The position numbers were made by a program, and so were the translations under genes. DNA of 64,000 nucleotides from Streptomyces sp. NBC_01335. Its GTDB lineage: Bacteria; Actinomycetota; Actinomycetes; Streptomycetales; Streptomycetaceae. Below are positions 59,601 through 64,000 of this stretch, one piece after another. The stretch covers positions 8,045,001-8,109,000 of the forward strand of contig NZ_CP108370.1 of assembly GCF_035953295.1 (NCBI RefSeq), given 5' to 3'. Positions within the stretch are counted from its first letter, which is position 1. Each line of letters opens with the position of its first letter. The notes under the pieces are model-generated. The model had not been told where the DNA came from, made no database searches, and saw only the letters and a list, made by a program, of their open reading frames with translations.

Positions 59601-60022
59601 TGCAGGATCTTGTAGTCGAGCGTGAACGCGCCGACGTACACGGCGGTGTTGCTGCCCGCCAGGTCCGCCGGCCGCTGGCCGCCGTCCTCCAGGGCCTCCC
59701 AGGCCACCTCCAGGAGCTTGCGCTGCTGGGGGTCCATGTGGTCGGCCTCGCGACGGCTGATGCCGAAGAAGGCGGGTTCGAACTCGTCGAAGCCGTCGAT
59801 GTATCCGCCCCGGCCGCCCACCAGCCGGCCGGGCTTGTCCCGGTGACCGCTCCGGTGGGTCGTGACGTCGTAGCGGTCCGGCGGCGTGGGGGTGACGCAG
59901 TCCTTGCCGTCCAACAGGTTCTGCCAGAAAGCACGGTGGTCCGAAGCTCCGCCGGGCAAGCGGCAGCCGATGCCGATGATCGCGATTTTGCCCGTCGAAA
60001 CGTCGTTGGTCGCGTCAGCCAA
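50621..60022 (-). CDS. ftdB: Iterative PKS-NRPS for polycyclic tetramate macrolactam (FtdB-like)
   Basis: 3133 aa. Domains by visible residues: KS (Cys184 in TACSSS, His319, His359), AT (Ser638 in GHSTGE; PYHS in the specificity region), DH (His936, Asp1102), KR (VTGAFGALG near 1451), ACP (Ser1771 in LDSLL), C (HHIVSD at 1966-1971), A (NTSGSTGRPK at about 2454), PCP (Ser2856 in GGSS) and TE (Ser2978 in GYSLGG). No enoylreductase. One PKS module with one NRPS module is the hallmark of PTM synthases, which build two polyene chains iteratively and join them to L-ornithine. The hand-aligned A-domain code DVGELVSIDK fits ornithine. TTG start at 60022 chosen because GAGGAG lies 9 nt upstream and the KS begins about 10 residues in. 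Confidence 0.95.
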   Translation of the reverse strand: MADATNDVSTGKIAIIGIGCRLPGGASDHRAFWQNLLDGKDCVTPTPPDRYDVTTHRSGHRDKPGRLVGGRGGYIDGFDEFEPAFFGISRREADHMDPQQRKLLEVAWEALEDGGQRPADLAGSNTAVYVGAFTLDYKILQFSDLSFETLAAHTATGTMMTMVSNRISHSFDFRGPSLSVDTACSSSLVAVHLACQSLKRRESDLALAGGVLLHMAPQYTVAESKGGFLSPEGRSRTFDAQADGYVRAEGVGLVALKRLEDAVRDGDPIHAVILGSGVNQDGRTNGITVPNGEAQVSLVRQVCAEAGITPGDLQYMEAHGTSTPVGDPIEANALSRALAIGRAPGAPCYVGSVKANIGHTESAAGIAGLIKTALSLKHRTIPPHINLERVNPAIDRDSSPYEIPDRVTPWPVHEGPARAGVNSFGFGGTNAHLVLEEAPERAPGHQVSPAPERGWNILPLTSRHPDALVPIAEGVRGELAGERGPAVSLADLGHTLAHRRQHLESRLSVVHSSRESLDEALAAYLRDEAHPRVVQSKQLDPQDRRLVQVFTGMGPQWWGMGRGLLASEPVFRDTVAACDREIRSIAGWSLLDEMTADEDRSRMAETWLAQPANFAVQIGLAALWRSYGVRPDAVVGHSTGEIAAFYEAGVYSLEDAVAVAVHRSRLQHTLAGAGTMLAVGLPEDEAERRVRPFGPRISVAAVNSPASVTLAGDEAVLTALAESLRAEEVFVKFLAVEVPYHSAAMDRIKDELLDSLADITPRPARVPLYLTGVDGVAEGTELDAGYWWKNVRDRVRFRAAVDRLADDGYRLFLEVGPHPVLGHAIRECLEAGGRTAFSVPSVRRAEDENERFALSLATLHNLGVPVAWDVLHPAGETVPLPRYPWRRDRHWTEPGSVAQVRLGLLDHPLLGRRTSHAEPTWQSRLDTETLPYLADHRIQDTVVFPAAGYLEMAVQAVRTLTGGTHVVLADIDLRKALFLAEDEARTVQLSVSLEDGDFTIASVPAGPDAERAVHASGVVRSAQRRSAGPALDTDAVRGRSTHRLGAEECYAGLAALGYHYGPAFRAVQEVWIGTGEVLARIVPTAEIGDDASRHHIHPTLLDACFQSLLTPQILAAETPAPGTGIRLPLSLDEMSLSPVGDRPLWVHGTVSRSDGDELVGDLALYAEDGTALGFLRGFRAADVEKASAAVSRSTIDSWLAEPAWIDRPWTGAPEDSSSLAAGTGEQDWLVLADGGGLGDAFADLVTARGDRCRVVRADTSQGRPVRDGEFAVAPESAEHLERLFADLDRDGTSFGGTVVHLWNLDLPELPACERKGLARAAGTGAYSLVALARILAARRTGGRLHVVTRGAQPVSPGETVEPLAAPAWGVTRVLRHQELVGHRGKLVDLDPAREAGAPGLRADAEALLREFLTDDEEEIGLRGDRRATSRLLPAEGLTRPLPLRLRADGSYLVTGAFGALGRLLCRTLVKRGARRLILMGRTPVPPRQEWAAADPATAAGRAVALLRELEAFGAQPVLAPVDVTDEDALTGWLDAYRRRGGAPVRGVFHLAGQVRDTLVAEMDRTTFDAVLDPKVMGAYLLDRHLRDEPLDHFVLFASIASLLTTAGQTNYAAGNAFLDALAHRRRAQGLPALSLDWGPWATGMIEELGLVDHYLHSRGMSSLSPDAGMSVLERVIGQDRAQLLVATVVDWPTFLAWYDSPPPLVSELAASAREQVAEGGNGFLDTFRRAGEAERRALVVERFTSLTATVLRTAQEEIDPSGGLGGLGLDSLLAMELRARVQADLGIALPVVALLSGTPVGQLADQLYQGLLERVAADAAGDGGTTSAVEVFTDERSHPLTQNQKALWFLKQLNPEGYAYNIGGAVEVRAELEPDLMFEAVRRLIARHPALRTNFHLEDGQPVQRTTSGAEPDLALFDVQGQEWEEIRRTIIREYRKPYDLERDPLVRFRLFKREPGRWVIMKAVHHIVSDAISTFTFIEELLAVHESLKQGREPALPPVGARYLDFLNQQNRFLASREAGAMLEYWRSHLPAEVPLLDLPVDGARPAVQTHNGASEFFVLDDGLSARVHALAQQHGVTPFMVLLSAYYVLLHRYSGQDHVVVGSPVTGRTQQEFSSVYGYFVNPLPLHADLSGAPTVAELLEQVRSTVLNGLDNQEYPFVLLVEELGLQHDPSRSAVFQAMFILLTHKVATEQYGYRLEYIELPEEEGQFDLTLSAYEDEAEGRFHCVLKYNSDLFRPATVRRMAAHYVRLLESMTRAAAELPTPRLEMLEAPERERLVGEWSGARALPARTGPAAAGARPVHRLIEEAAAARPDAVAVSMPSLSGETARMTYGELDRRANARARRLRDLGVSAGSVVGVCLDKSPELVVTLLAVLKAGGAYLPVHPDQPADRVAHVLRHAEAALLVAENARAPWAEGLPVLVTTLDGLRGTESDGPAPRVETDPDAPAYVINTSGSTGRPKAVRVSHRSLASAYAAWLREYRLDGSGVHLQMAEPSFDVFTGDLVRALCSGGSLVLADRDLIFDTPRLYRTMRSERVDCAEFVPAVVRGLMDHCAREGARLDFLRLLVVGSDAWKVAEYTRLRELCGPGTRVINSYGLTEATIDSAFFEGPADDLEPGLMVPIGRPLPNSTLHVLDAHGEPVPPGVPGELWIGGEGVALGYAGDPEQTAARFVTRRLSRESGAPPERLYRTGDLARWDTEGRVHLLGRGDHQVKLRGHRIEIGEIEAHLAGWPGLARAVVAVRPDAAGDATLCAYCVAEPGAVLDRRALRRHLAGALPSYMVPSHVTELDALPLTPHGKVDVTALPVPVSGDRQQSYEAPVTLYEVSMARHWGALLGMERAGLGDDFFESGGSSIKLIELLHHLRTEFGVSIPVSRLYQVTTLHGMAAAVEELVNSTSAEELPYLTFNPGPGRPVFCFPPAGGHGLVYRGLAEQLAEYRHRTVAFNYVPGDDKVARYADLVESVEPDGPCLLLGYSLGGNLAFEVAKELESRGREVGRVVVLDSRRIMEAYEPGEEGIKTFEAELGRHIHLHTGSEVVTRTVLEHAAEYLEFCGRTPNTGTVAARVGVVTDEEKAGLYAAGVPGAWHGSSTTGTRVLKGSGVHADMLGPKHLPRNAALVRALLTGDDGHAG

Positions 60023-60031
60023 GTTCGCACA

Positions 60032-60037
60032 CTCCTC
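60032..60037 (-). promoter_or_regulatory. Ribosome binding site that fixes the TTG start of ftdB
   Basis: GAGGAG (reverse strand) lies 9 nt before TTG 60022. No ATG or GTG in this frame lies closer to the start of the ketosynthase domain. Confidence 0.6.
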
Positions 60038-60081
60038 ATCAAGTGGTCGCGCTGCCACGGACGGCGCCCGAGTCAGCGGGG

Positions 60082-60097
60082 CGGGCCCGGAGGCCCG
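60082..60097 (-). terminator. Small hairpin between ftdA and ftdB
   Basis: A perfect 6-bp stem CGGGCC / GGCCCG with a 4-nt loop lies 1 nt after the ftdA stop codon, in the 76-bp ftdA-ftdB gap. Possibly an attenuator or processing site setting the ftdA to ftdB ratio. Confidence 0.4.
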
Positions 60098-60098
60098 T

Positions 60099-61034
60099 TC
60101 AGGCGGTGCCGTCCCCGGGCCGCTTCGCGCGGCGCCACGGACGGAGGAGACTGCCGAGGATCTCGCCGGTCCCGGGAAACGAGGTGGGATCGCTGAGCCC
60201 GACCGCGGCCGGCTCACGGCCGGGACGCCAGGTGAAACTTCCGAAGAGGTGGTCCCAGCAGGACAGGTCGGAGCCGTAGTGGCCCGCCTCGGCGAGGTCC
60301 GCGCTGTGGTGCAGGCGGTGCTGTTCCGGGCTGGCCAGGACGTGGTTGAGCCGGCCGATCCGCACGTCGATGTTGGCGTGGACGAAGTAGCCCTGCGCGG
60401 CGACGAAGAGCCCCGACGCGAGAACGGACTGCTGGGAGAATCCGGCGAGTGCCAGGGTGAGTTGCACGACGCCCTGGGCGAGGACCGTGTCGAGGACGTG
60501 GTTGACGCCGTTGTTGGCGACGTTGACCTTCTGCGGGACGTGATGGACCCCGTGCAGTCGCCACAGAACGGGGTTGGTGTGCCCCAGCCGGTGGACCAGA
60601 TAACCGGCGAGCGAACCGCACAGCAGCGCGGCCGGTACCTCGGCCCCGAGCGGGAGCGCCGGATCGGTCGGCGAGATTCTTCCCACCGCCGTCGTGACAG
60701 AGAACTGCGCAAGCGCGCTCCCGGCCATGGTCAGCAGGAAATAGACGCCGTACCAACGCCATTCCGCTCCGTCGGGGTGCCAGTCGCGCCGGTGTGGAAT
60801 CAGTCTTTCGAGGACGGTGAGATAGATCAGGGTACCGATGAGGAAAAATGAACTCACGCGTTCGGGATTCCAGTCCAGCACCAGTGCCGCCGTCGCCACC
60901 AGCAGGGTGGCCGTCAGCAGGACGGGATAGGCGAGGGAGCGGAGAACGCGCCGTCCGAGCGGAACGGCGGTGGGCTGCGGAGGGGCCCCCGTGGAGCGGA
61001 CGGTGTCATCGGTGGGCCATTCTTTTTCGTTCAC
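60099..61034 (-). CDS. ftdA: Sterol-desaturase-family hydroxylase of the PTM cluster (FtdA-like)
   Basis: 311 aa from GTG 61034, with GGAGG 7 nt upstream; the longer reading from 61109 lacks an RBS. Three or four hydrophobic segments, then a histidine-rich diiron site: HRLGH, HGVHH, HANID and HRLHH, typical of the fatty-acid-hydroxylase superfamily. FtdA-type enzymes are membrane-bound and hydroxylate the PTM ornithine-derived unit. First gene of the cluster, 76 nt upstream of the PKS-NRPS gene. Confidence 0.92.
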   Translation of the reverse strand: MNEKEWPTDDTVRSTGAPPQPTAVPLGRRVLRSLAYPVLLTATLLVATAALVLDWNPERVSSFFLIGTLIYLTVLERLIPHRRDWHPDGAEWRWYGVYFLLTMAGSALAQFSVTTAVGRISPTDPALPLGAEVPAALLCGSLAGYLVHRLGHTNPVLWRLHGVHHVPQKVNVANNGVNHVLDTVLAQGVVQLTLALAGFSQQSVLASGLFVAAQGYFVHANIDVRIGRLNHVLASPEQHRLHHSADLAEAGHYGSDLSCWDHLFGSFTWRPGREPAAVGLSDPTSFPGTGEILGSLLRPWRRAKRPGDGTA

Positions 61035-61405
61035 CTGAAATCCTCCGTAGGAATACGGAATCAGCCTCGGGTCCTGCGCCATTGCAGGGGATGGGGCCGT
61101 CGAATGCATGCGGAAGTCTCAGGGGGCGTACGAGTGGGTTCGCTGTCTTCTGTGGTGGCGCCCGTGCGAAGTCGGCGACATGGGCGGCAGAAGGAAATTC
61201 CCCTGGAGTTGGAGACCGGTGTGGTCGCCTCTCCTTTTCCGCCCTGTGCGAGCTCGGTTGATTCTTTTCCGCTTCCTGCGGATTCAATCCTCGACCGACG
61301 GTGAATTGAGCCTGTCCCCCGGAGTGCCGTAGTCGGCCTCACAGTCATTGAACAGGGAGTCCTGTCGGTACGGAATAGGGTTCGGGCCTCTGTCGCCGAT
61401 GTGAG

Positions 61406-61438
61406 TGACTTAGTCATGTTGGCGTTCTTATGTAGTAT
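61406..61438 (+). promoter_or_regulatory. Palindrome overlapping a candidate promoter
   Basis: TGACTTAGTCA (61406-61416) is a perfect 11-bp palindrome. It overlaps TTAGTC (61410-61415), which with a 17-bp spacer and TAGTAT (61433-61438) forms a plausible plus-strand promoter about 320 bp upstream of the transporter gene. It could be a repressor site and, by position, might also influence ftdA. Confidence 0.4.
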
Positions 61439-61503
61439 TCGGAACATCATCTTTATGGATGGGCCGGTCATTGCGTGCGCGCCCGCGTGTCCGCCGTCGG
61501 ACC

Positions 61504-61553
61504 TGGGAAAAGGCGCCACCCGCGGTCGTGGGAAAAGGCGTTACCCGCGGTCG
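61504..61553 (+). repeat. 25-bp tandem duplication in the transporter leader
   Basis: Two adjacent copies beginning TGGGAAAAGGCG (61504-61528 and 61529-61553) differ only at two neighbouring bases (CC versus TT). They lie in the putative 5' leader of the ProP-like gene. Confidence 0.85.
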
Positions 61554-61757
61554 CCGGGAGTGCGGGCCGACCGGGGGCCGGCAGTCGGCGCAGGCCCGCA
61601 GGCCGTCCCCCGTGCGGTCGTCACTCGTGCGGGCCGCCCGGGAGGCCTTCGGCGGGCGGTTGCCCCAGACTCGGAGGCACCGATGATCTTCAGTCCCTGT
61701 CCGGGTGACGGGCCGCGGAAGGTGAGGCGCCGAGAGCCCTCGGAAAGGGGTGGACGC

Positions 61758-63314
61758 ATGGCCGGAACCAGGAAACAGCCGGGAGGGCGGTCCCGGCGCG
61801 ACACCGAGGCCGTGGACCGCATGATGCGCACGGTCGTACGGCGCCGCAAGAAAGCGGTCCGGGCCAAGGACGTCACCGTCACCGATCCGCCGAAGGTGCG
61901 CCGGGCGGTCACGGCCGCAGCACTCGGCAACACCATGGAGTGGTTCGACTTCGGCGTCTACGCGTATCTGGCCGGAACGCTGGGCAAGGTGTTCTTCCCG
62001 TCCAGTTCACCCGGAGCCCAGGTGGTGTCGACGTTCGCCACCTTCGCCGCCGCGTTCCTGGTTCGGCCGCTCGGCGGACTCGTCTTCGGTCCGCTCGGGG
62101 ACCGGGTGGGACGGCAGAAGGTCCTTGCGATCACCATGATCATGATGGCGGCGAGCACCTTCGCCGTCGGCTTCCTCCCCACCTACGCGGCCGTCGGCTT
62201 CGCGGCCCCCCTGCTGCTCCTGGTGTGCCGGCTCGTGCAGGGCTTCTCCACGGGCGGGGAGTACGCCGGAGCGACCACGTACATCGCCGAATACGCCCCC
62301 GACAAGCGGCGCGGGTTCCTCGGCAGCTGGCTGGACTTCGGCACCTTCGTCGGATACTCGCTGGGCTCGGGCCTGGTCACCGTGCTCACCGCCGTCCTCG
62401 GTACCGACGGGCTCACGGACTGGGGCTGGCGCATCCCCTTCTACGTCGCCGGACCGCTGGGGCTGATCGGCCTCTACATGCGCATGAAGCTGGAGGAGAC
62501 CCCCGCCTTCCAGCGGCAGGAGGAGGAACAGGCCGAGGCCCTGGCGGAGGCCGGCCCGGTGGAAGAGGCCAGGCAGTCGGGCAAGGGCCGGCTCAAGGAG
62601 ATCTTCTCCGAGCACTGGGAGGCCGTGCTGATCTGCATGGGCCTGGTGCTCCTCTACAACGTCACCAACTACATGGTCACGTCCTACCTCCCGACCTACA
62701 TGTCGGAGACCCTCGGCGAACCCGAGACCACCTCGCAACTGCTCGTCCTCGGCACCATGCTGCTGGTCGTCCTGACCATCACCACCGTGGGCCGCAGCTC
62801 CGACCGGTGGGGCCGCAGGCCGGTGTTCATGGCGGGGAGCGTGGCTCTGGTGGCGCTCTCCATCCCGGCGTTCCTGCTGATCCGGCAGGGCGGAATCCTG
62901 CTCCCGGCCTTCGGCTGCGTGATCCTCGGCCTGCTGCTCGTCTGCTTCGCCGGGACCTCGGCCTCCACCCTTCCGGCGCTCTTCCCCACCCGCATCCGGT
63001 ACGGCGCGCTCTCGATCGCGTTCAACATCTCCGTATCGCTCTTCGGCGGAACCACCCCGCTGTTCGCCGCCGGGCTCGTGGAGGCCACCGGCAACGACAT
63101 GGTGCCCGCCTACTACCTGATGGTGGCGGGCGTCATCGGGCTGATCTCCACCCTCTTCCTGCACGAGACGGCCGGTCGCCCGTTGCGCGGCTCCGGGCCG
63201 ATGGTCGAGACGCGCCAGCAGGCGCACCGGCTGGTCTCGGCCAGCCGCACCTCCGCGGGCCGGCAGGCGCGCGACGTCTGGTTCCGGTTGCGCCACGGGC
63301 GGCGACGGGGCTGA
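61758..63314 (+). CDS. MFS metabolite:H+ symporter, ProP-like
   Basis: 518 aa from ATG 61758 (AAAGGGG upstream). Twelve hydrophobic segments follow a basic, about 50-residue cytoplasmic N-terminus. MHS-family signatures: GNTMEWFDFGVYA in the first helix, GDRVGRQKVL in loop 2-3, and GFSTGGEYAGA. The closest functional group is the ProP osmoprotectant (betaine/proline) symporters. The central loop is Glu/Ala-rich. Although next to the PTM cluster it is divergent from it, and the family does not suggest antibiotic export. Confidence 0.9.
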   Translation: MAGTRKQPGGRSRRDTEAVDRMMRTVVRRRKKAVRAKDVTVTDPPKVRRAVTAAALGNTMEWFDFGVYAYLAGTLGKVFFPSSSPGAQVVSTFATFAAAFLVRPLGGLVFGPLGDRVGRQKVLAITMIMMAASTFAVGFLPTYAAVGFAAPLLLLVCRLVQGFSTGGEYAGATTYIAEYAPDKRRGFLGSWLDFGTFVGYSLGSGLVTVLTAVLGTDGLTDWGWRIPFYVAGPLGLIGLYMRMKLEETPAFQRQEEEQAEALAEAGPVEEARQSGKGRLKEIFSEHWEAVLICMGLVLLYNVTNYMVTSYLPTYMSETLGEPETTSQLLVLGTMLLVVLTITTVGRSSDRWGRRPVFMAGSVALVALSIPAFLLIRQGGILLPAFGCVILGLLLVCFAGTSASTLPALFPTRIRYGALSIAFNISVSLFGGTTPLFAAGLVEATGNDMVPAYYLMVAGVIGLISTLFLHETAGRPLRGSGPMVETRQQAHRLVSASRTSAGRQARDVWFRLRHGRRRG

Positions 63315-63318
63315 CGAG

Positions 63319-63356
63319 GGGGAGCGGGCGGTCCCCGTCCGGCGCGACCGCTCCCC
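63319..63356. terminator. Bidirectional hairpin between convergent transporter and amidase genes
   Basis: A 9-bp stem GGGGAGCGG (63319-63327) / CCGCTCCCC (63348-63356) with a 20-nt loop begins 5 nt after the transporter stop codon. It can serve both converging genes. Confidence 0.65.
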
Positions 63357-63388
63357 GACCTGGCGTGCGGCCGGGTACCCCGGTCCCC

Positions 63389-63970
63389 TCAGGCGTGGCG
63401 GACGAGCCGCAGATAACGGTCCCAGTCCCAGAGCGGACCGGGATCGGTGTGGTCCGTCCCCGGCACCTCGTAGTGGCCGATGATGTGCGTACGGTCCCTG
63501 GGGATGCCGTGGCGTTCGCAGATGTCGGCGGTGAGCAGCGCCGACCGTTCGTACATCGCCGCGGTGAAGTACTCCGGGCGCTCCACCCAGCCTTCGTGCT
63601 CGATGCCGACGGAACGGACGTTGTAGTCCCAGTTGCCCGCGTGCCAGGCGATGTCCCGCTCCGGTACGCACTGGGCGGTGTAGCCGTCGCCGGACCGCAC
63701 GACGTAGTGGACCGACACCTTCTTCGACGGGTCGCGGAAGATGCCGAGCGTCTGCGTGAAGGCCTGCTGGGTGACGTGGACGACCACCCGGTCGACCCGC
63801 CGGGGCGAGGTGCCCCCGGGCACGGTGTAGTTGGCGGCCGAGGCGGGTGCCCAGCGGGCCAGCGCACTGTCCGTCCCCGCCGAGGGCGCGTCCACCCCGC
63901 GCACCGACGCCGGCAGAAGAAGGCCCGCCGCGGTGCCGGCCACCGCCCGGAGAATCCTTCTGCGGTGCAT
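63389..63970 (-). CDS. Secreted N-acetylmuramoyl-L-alanine amidase (Amidase_2)
   Basis: 193 aa from ATG 63970 (MHRRRILRAV). The N-terminus (RRRIL plus hydrophobic stretch, about 1-26) resembles a Tat signal peptide. Amidase_2 zinc ligands: His in VVVHVTQ, His in IIGHYEVPG and Asp/His in DHTDPGPLWDW; the block SVGIEHEGW is family-typical. It cleaves the MurNAc-L-Ala bond of peptidoglycan outside the cell. Convergent with the ProP-like gene. Confidence 0.92.
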   Translation of the reverse strand: MHRRRILRAVAGTAAGLLLPASVRGVDAPSAGTDSALARWAPASAANYTVPGGTSPRRVDRVVVHVTQQAFTQTLGIFRDPSKKVSVHYVVRSGDGYTAQCVPERDIAWHAGNWDYNVRSVGIEHEGWVERPEYFTAAMYERSALLTADICERHGIPRDRTHIIGHYEVPGTDHTDPGPLWDWDRYLRLVRHA

Positions 63971-64000
63971 CGTGCTCTCCAGGGGACGGGTACGGATCAC

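Larger units (their letters stand above)
61035..61757. other. Divergent regulatory interval between ftdA and the ProP-like gene
   Basis: About 720 bp, distinctly less GC-rich between about 61250 and 61460. No supported gene was found; short frames overlapping ftdA lack an RBS. It holds the promoters of the PTM cluster (minus) and of the transporter (plus), an operator-like palindrome and a tandem duplication, listed separately. Confidence 0.6.

Noticed and set aside
50456..60196. Plus-strand open frames over the PKS-NRPS gene
   Set aside because: The minus strand has a full set of PKS-NRPS catalytic motifs; the opposite frames have none.
61006..61287. Small minus-strand open frame upstream of ftdA
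   Set aside because: It overlaps ftdA's RBS and start, has no RBS of its own and no recognisable motif.
61758..63314. PTM exporter role for the MFS gene
   Set aside because: MHS/ProP signatures indicate an osmolyte symporter, and it is divergently transcribed from the cluster.

Overview
This is high-GC DNA with GTG and TTG starts, purine-rich ribosome binding sites and long co-directional operons. The gene content (an actinobacterial type VII secretion locus, a polycyclic tetramate macrolactam cluster, Ku with a stand-alone ligase) points to a Streptomyces chromosome. No rRNA, tRNA, insertion sequence, phage or CRISPR array was recognised.

Region 1 (11-32604) is an ESX-type type VII secretion (T7SS) locus. 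The minus-strand operon runs eccD, eccB, two WXG100 genes, a T7SS-associated gene, an AAWKG-type repeat protein, a YbaB/EbfC-like gene and a third WXG-type gene. It ends with a 14.9-kb gene for a 4972-residue protein. eccC (three P-loops) is divergent from eccD. mycP and a beta-helix/double AAA+ (EccA-like) gene lie beyond it on the minus strand. The giant protein carries a T7SS-like helical N-terminus, a perfect VGG tandem repeat, two HExxHxxGxxD zinc-protease motifs, an OTU-like Cys/His pair, a coiled coil and a toxin-like C-terminus. I infer a multi-enzyme secreted effector, and it is the best candidate here for something undescribed.

Region 2 (32889-44643) is ordinary accessory metabolism. 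A minus-strand cluster of three aldo/keto reductases (two of them close paralogues) and a zinc alcohol dehydrogenase is divergent from an XRE/MmyB-like regulator. Then come Ku and a stand-alone ATP-dependent DNA ligase (end joining), a secreted MINPP-like histidine phosphatase, two alpha/beta hydrolases and a conserved protein of unknown function.

Region 3 (44686-61034) is a complete polycyclic tetramate macrolactam (PTM) cluster with the ftdA-F layout: a sterol-desaturase-family hydroxylase, one iterative PKS-NRPS (KS-AT-DH-KR-ACP-C-A-PCP-TE), two phytoene-desaturase-like flavoproteins, an MDR-family reductase and a cytochrome P450. The P450 has lost the ExxR motif (RLLH at that position). 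The adenylation-domain code read by hand is DVGELVSIDK, consistent with ornithine.

Region 4 (61035-63970) holds a 720-bp regulatory interval, a ProP-type MFS symporter and a secreted N-acetylmuramoyl-L-alanine amidase.

Notable non-coding signals are one palindromic hairpin family present twice (after esxB and after the last PTM gene), a 23-bp direct repeat between eccD and eccC, a 14-bp minisatellite between eccC and mycP, and several intrinsic-type hairpins.
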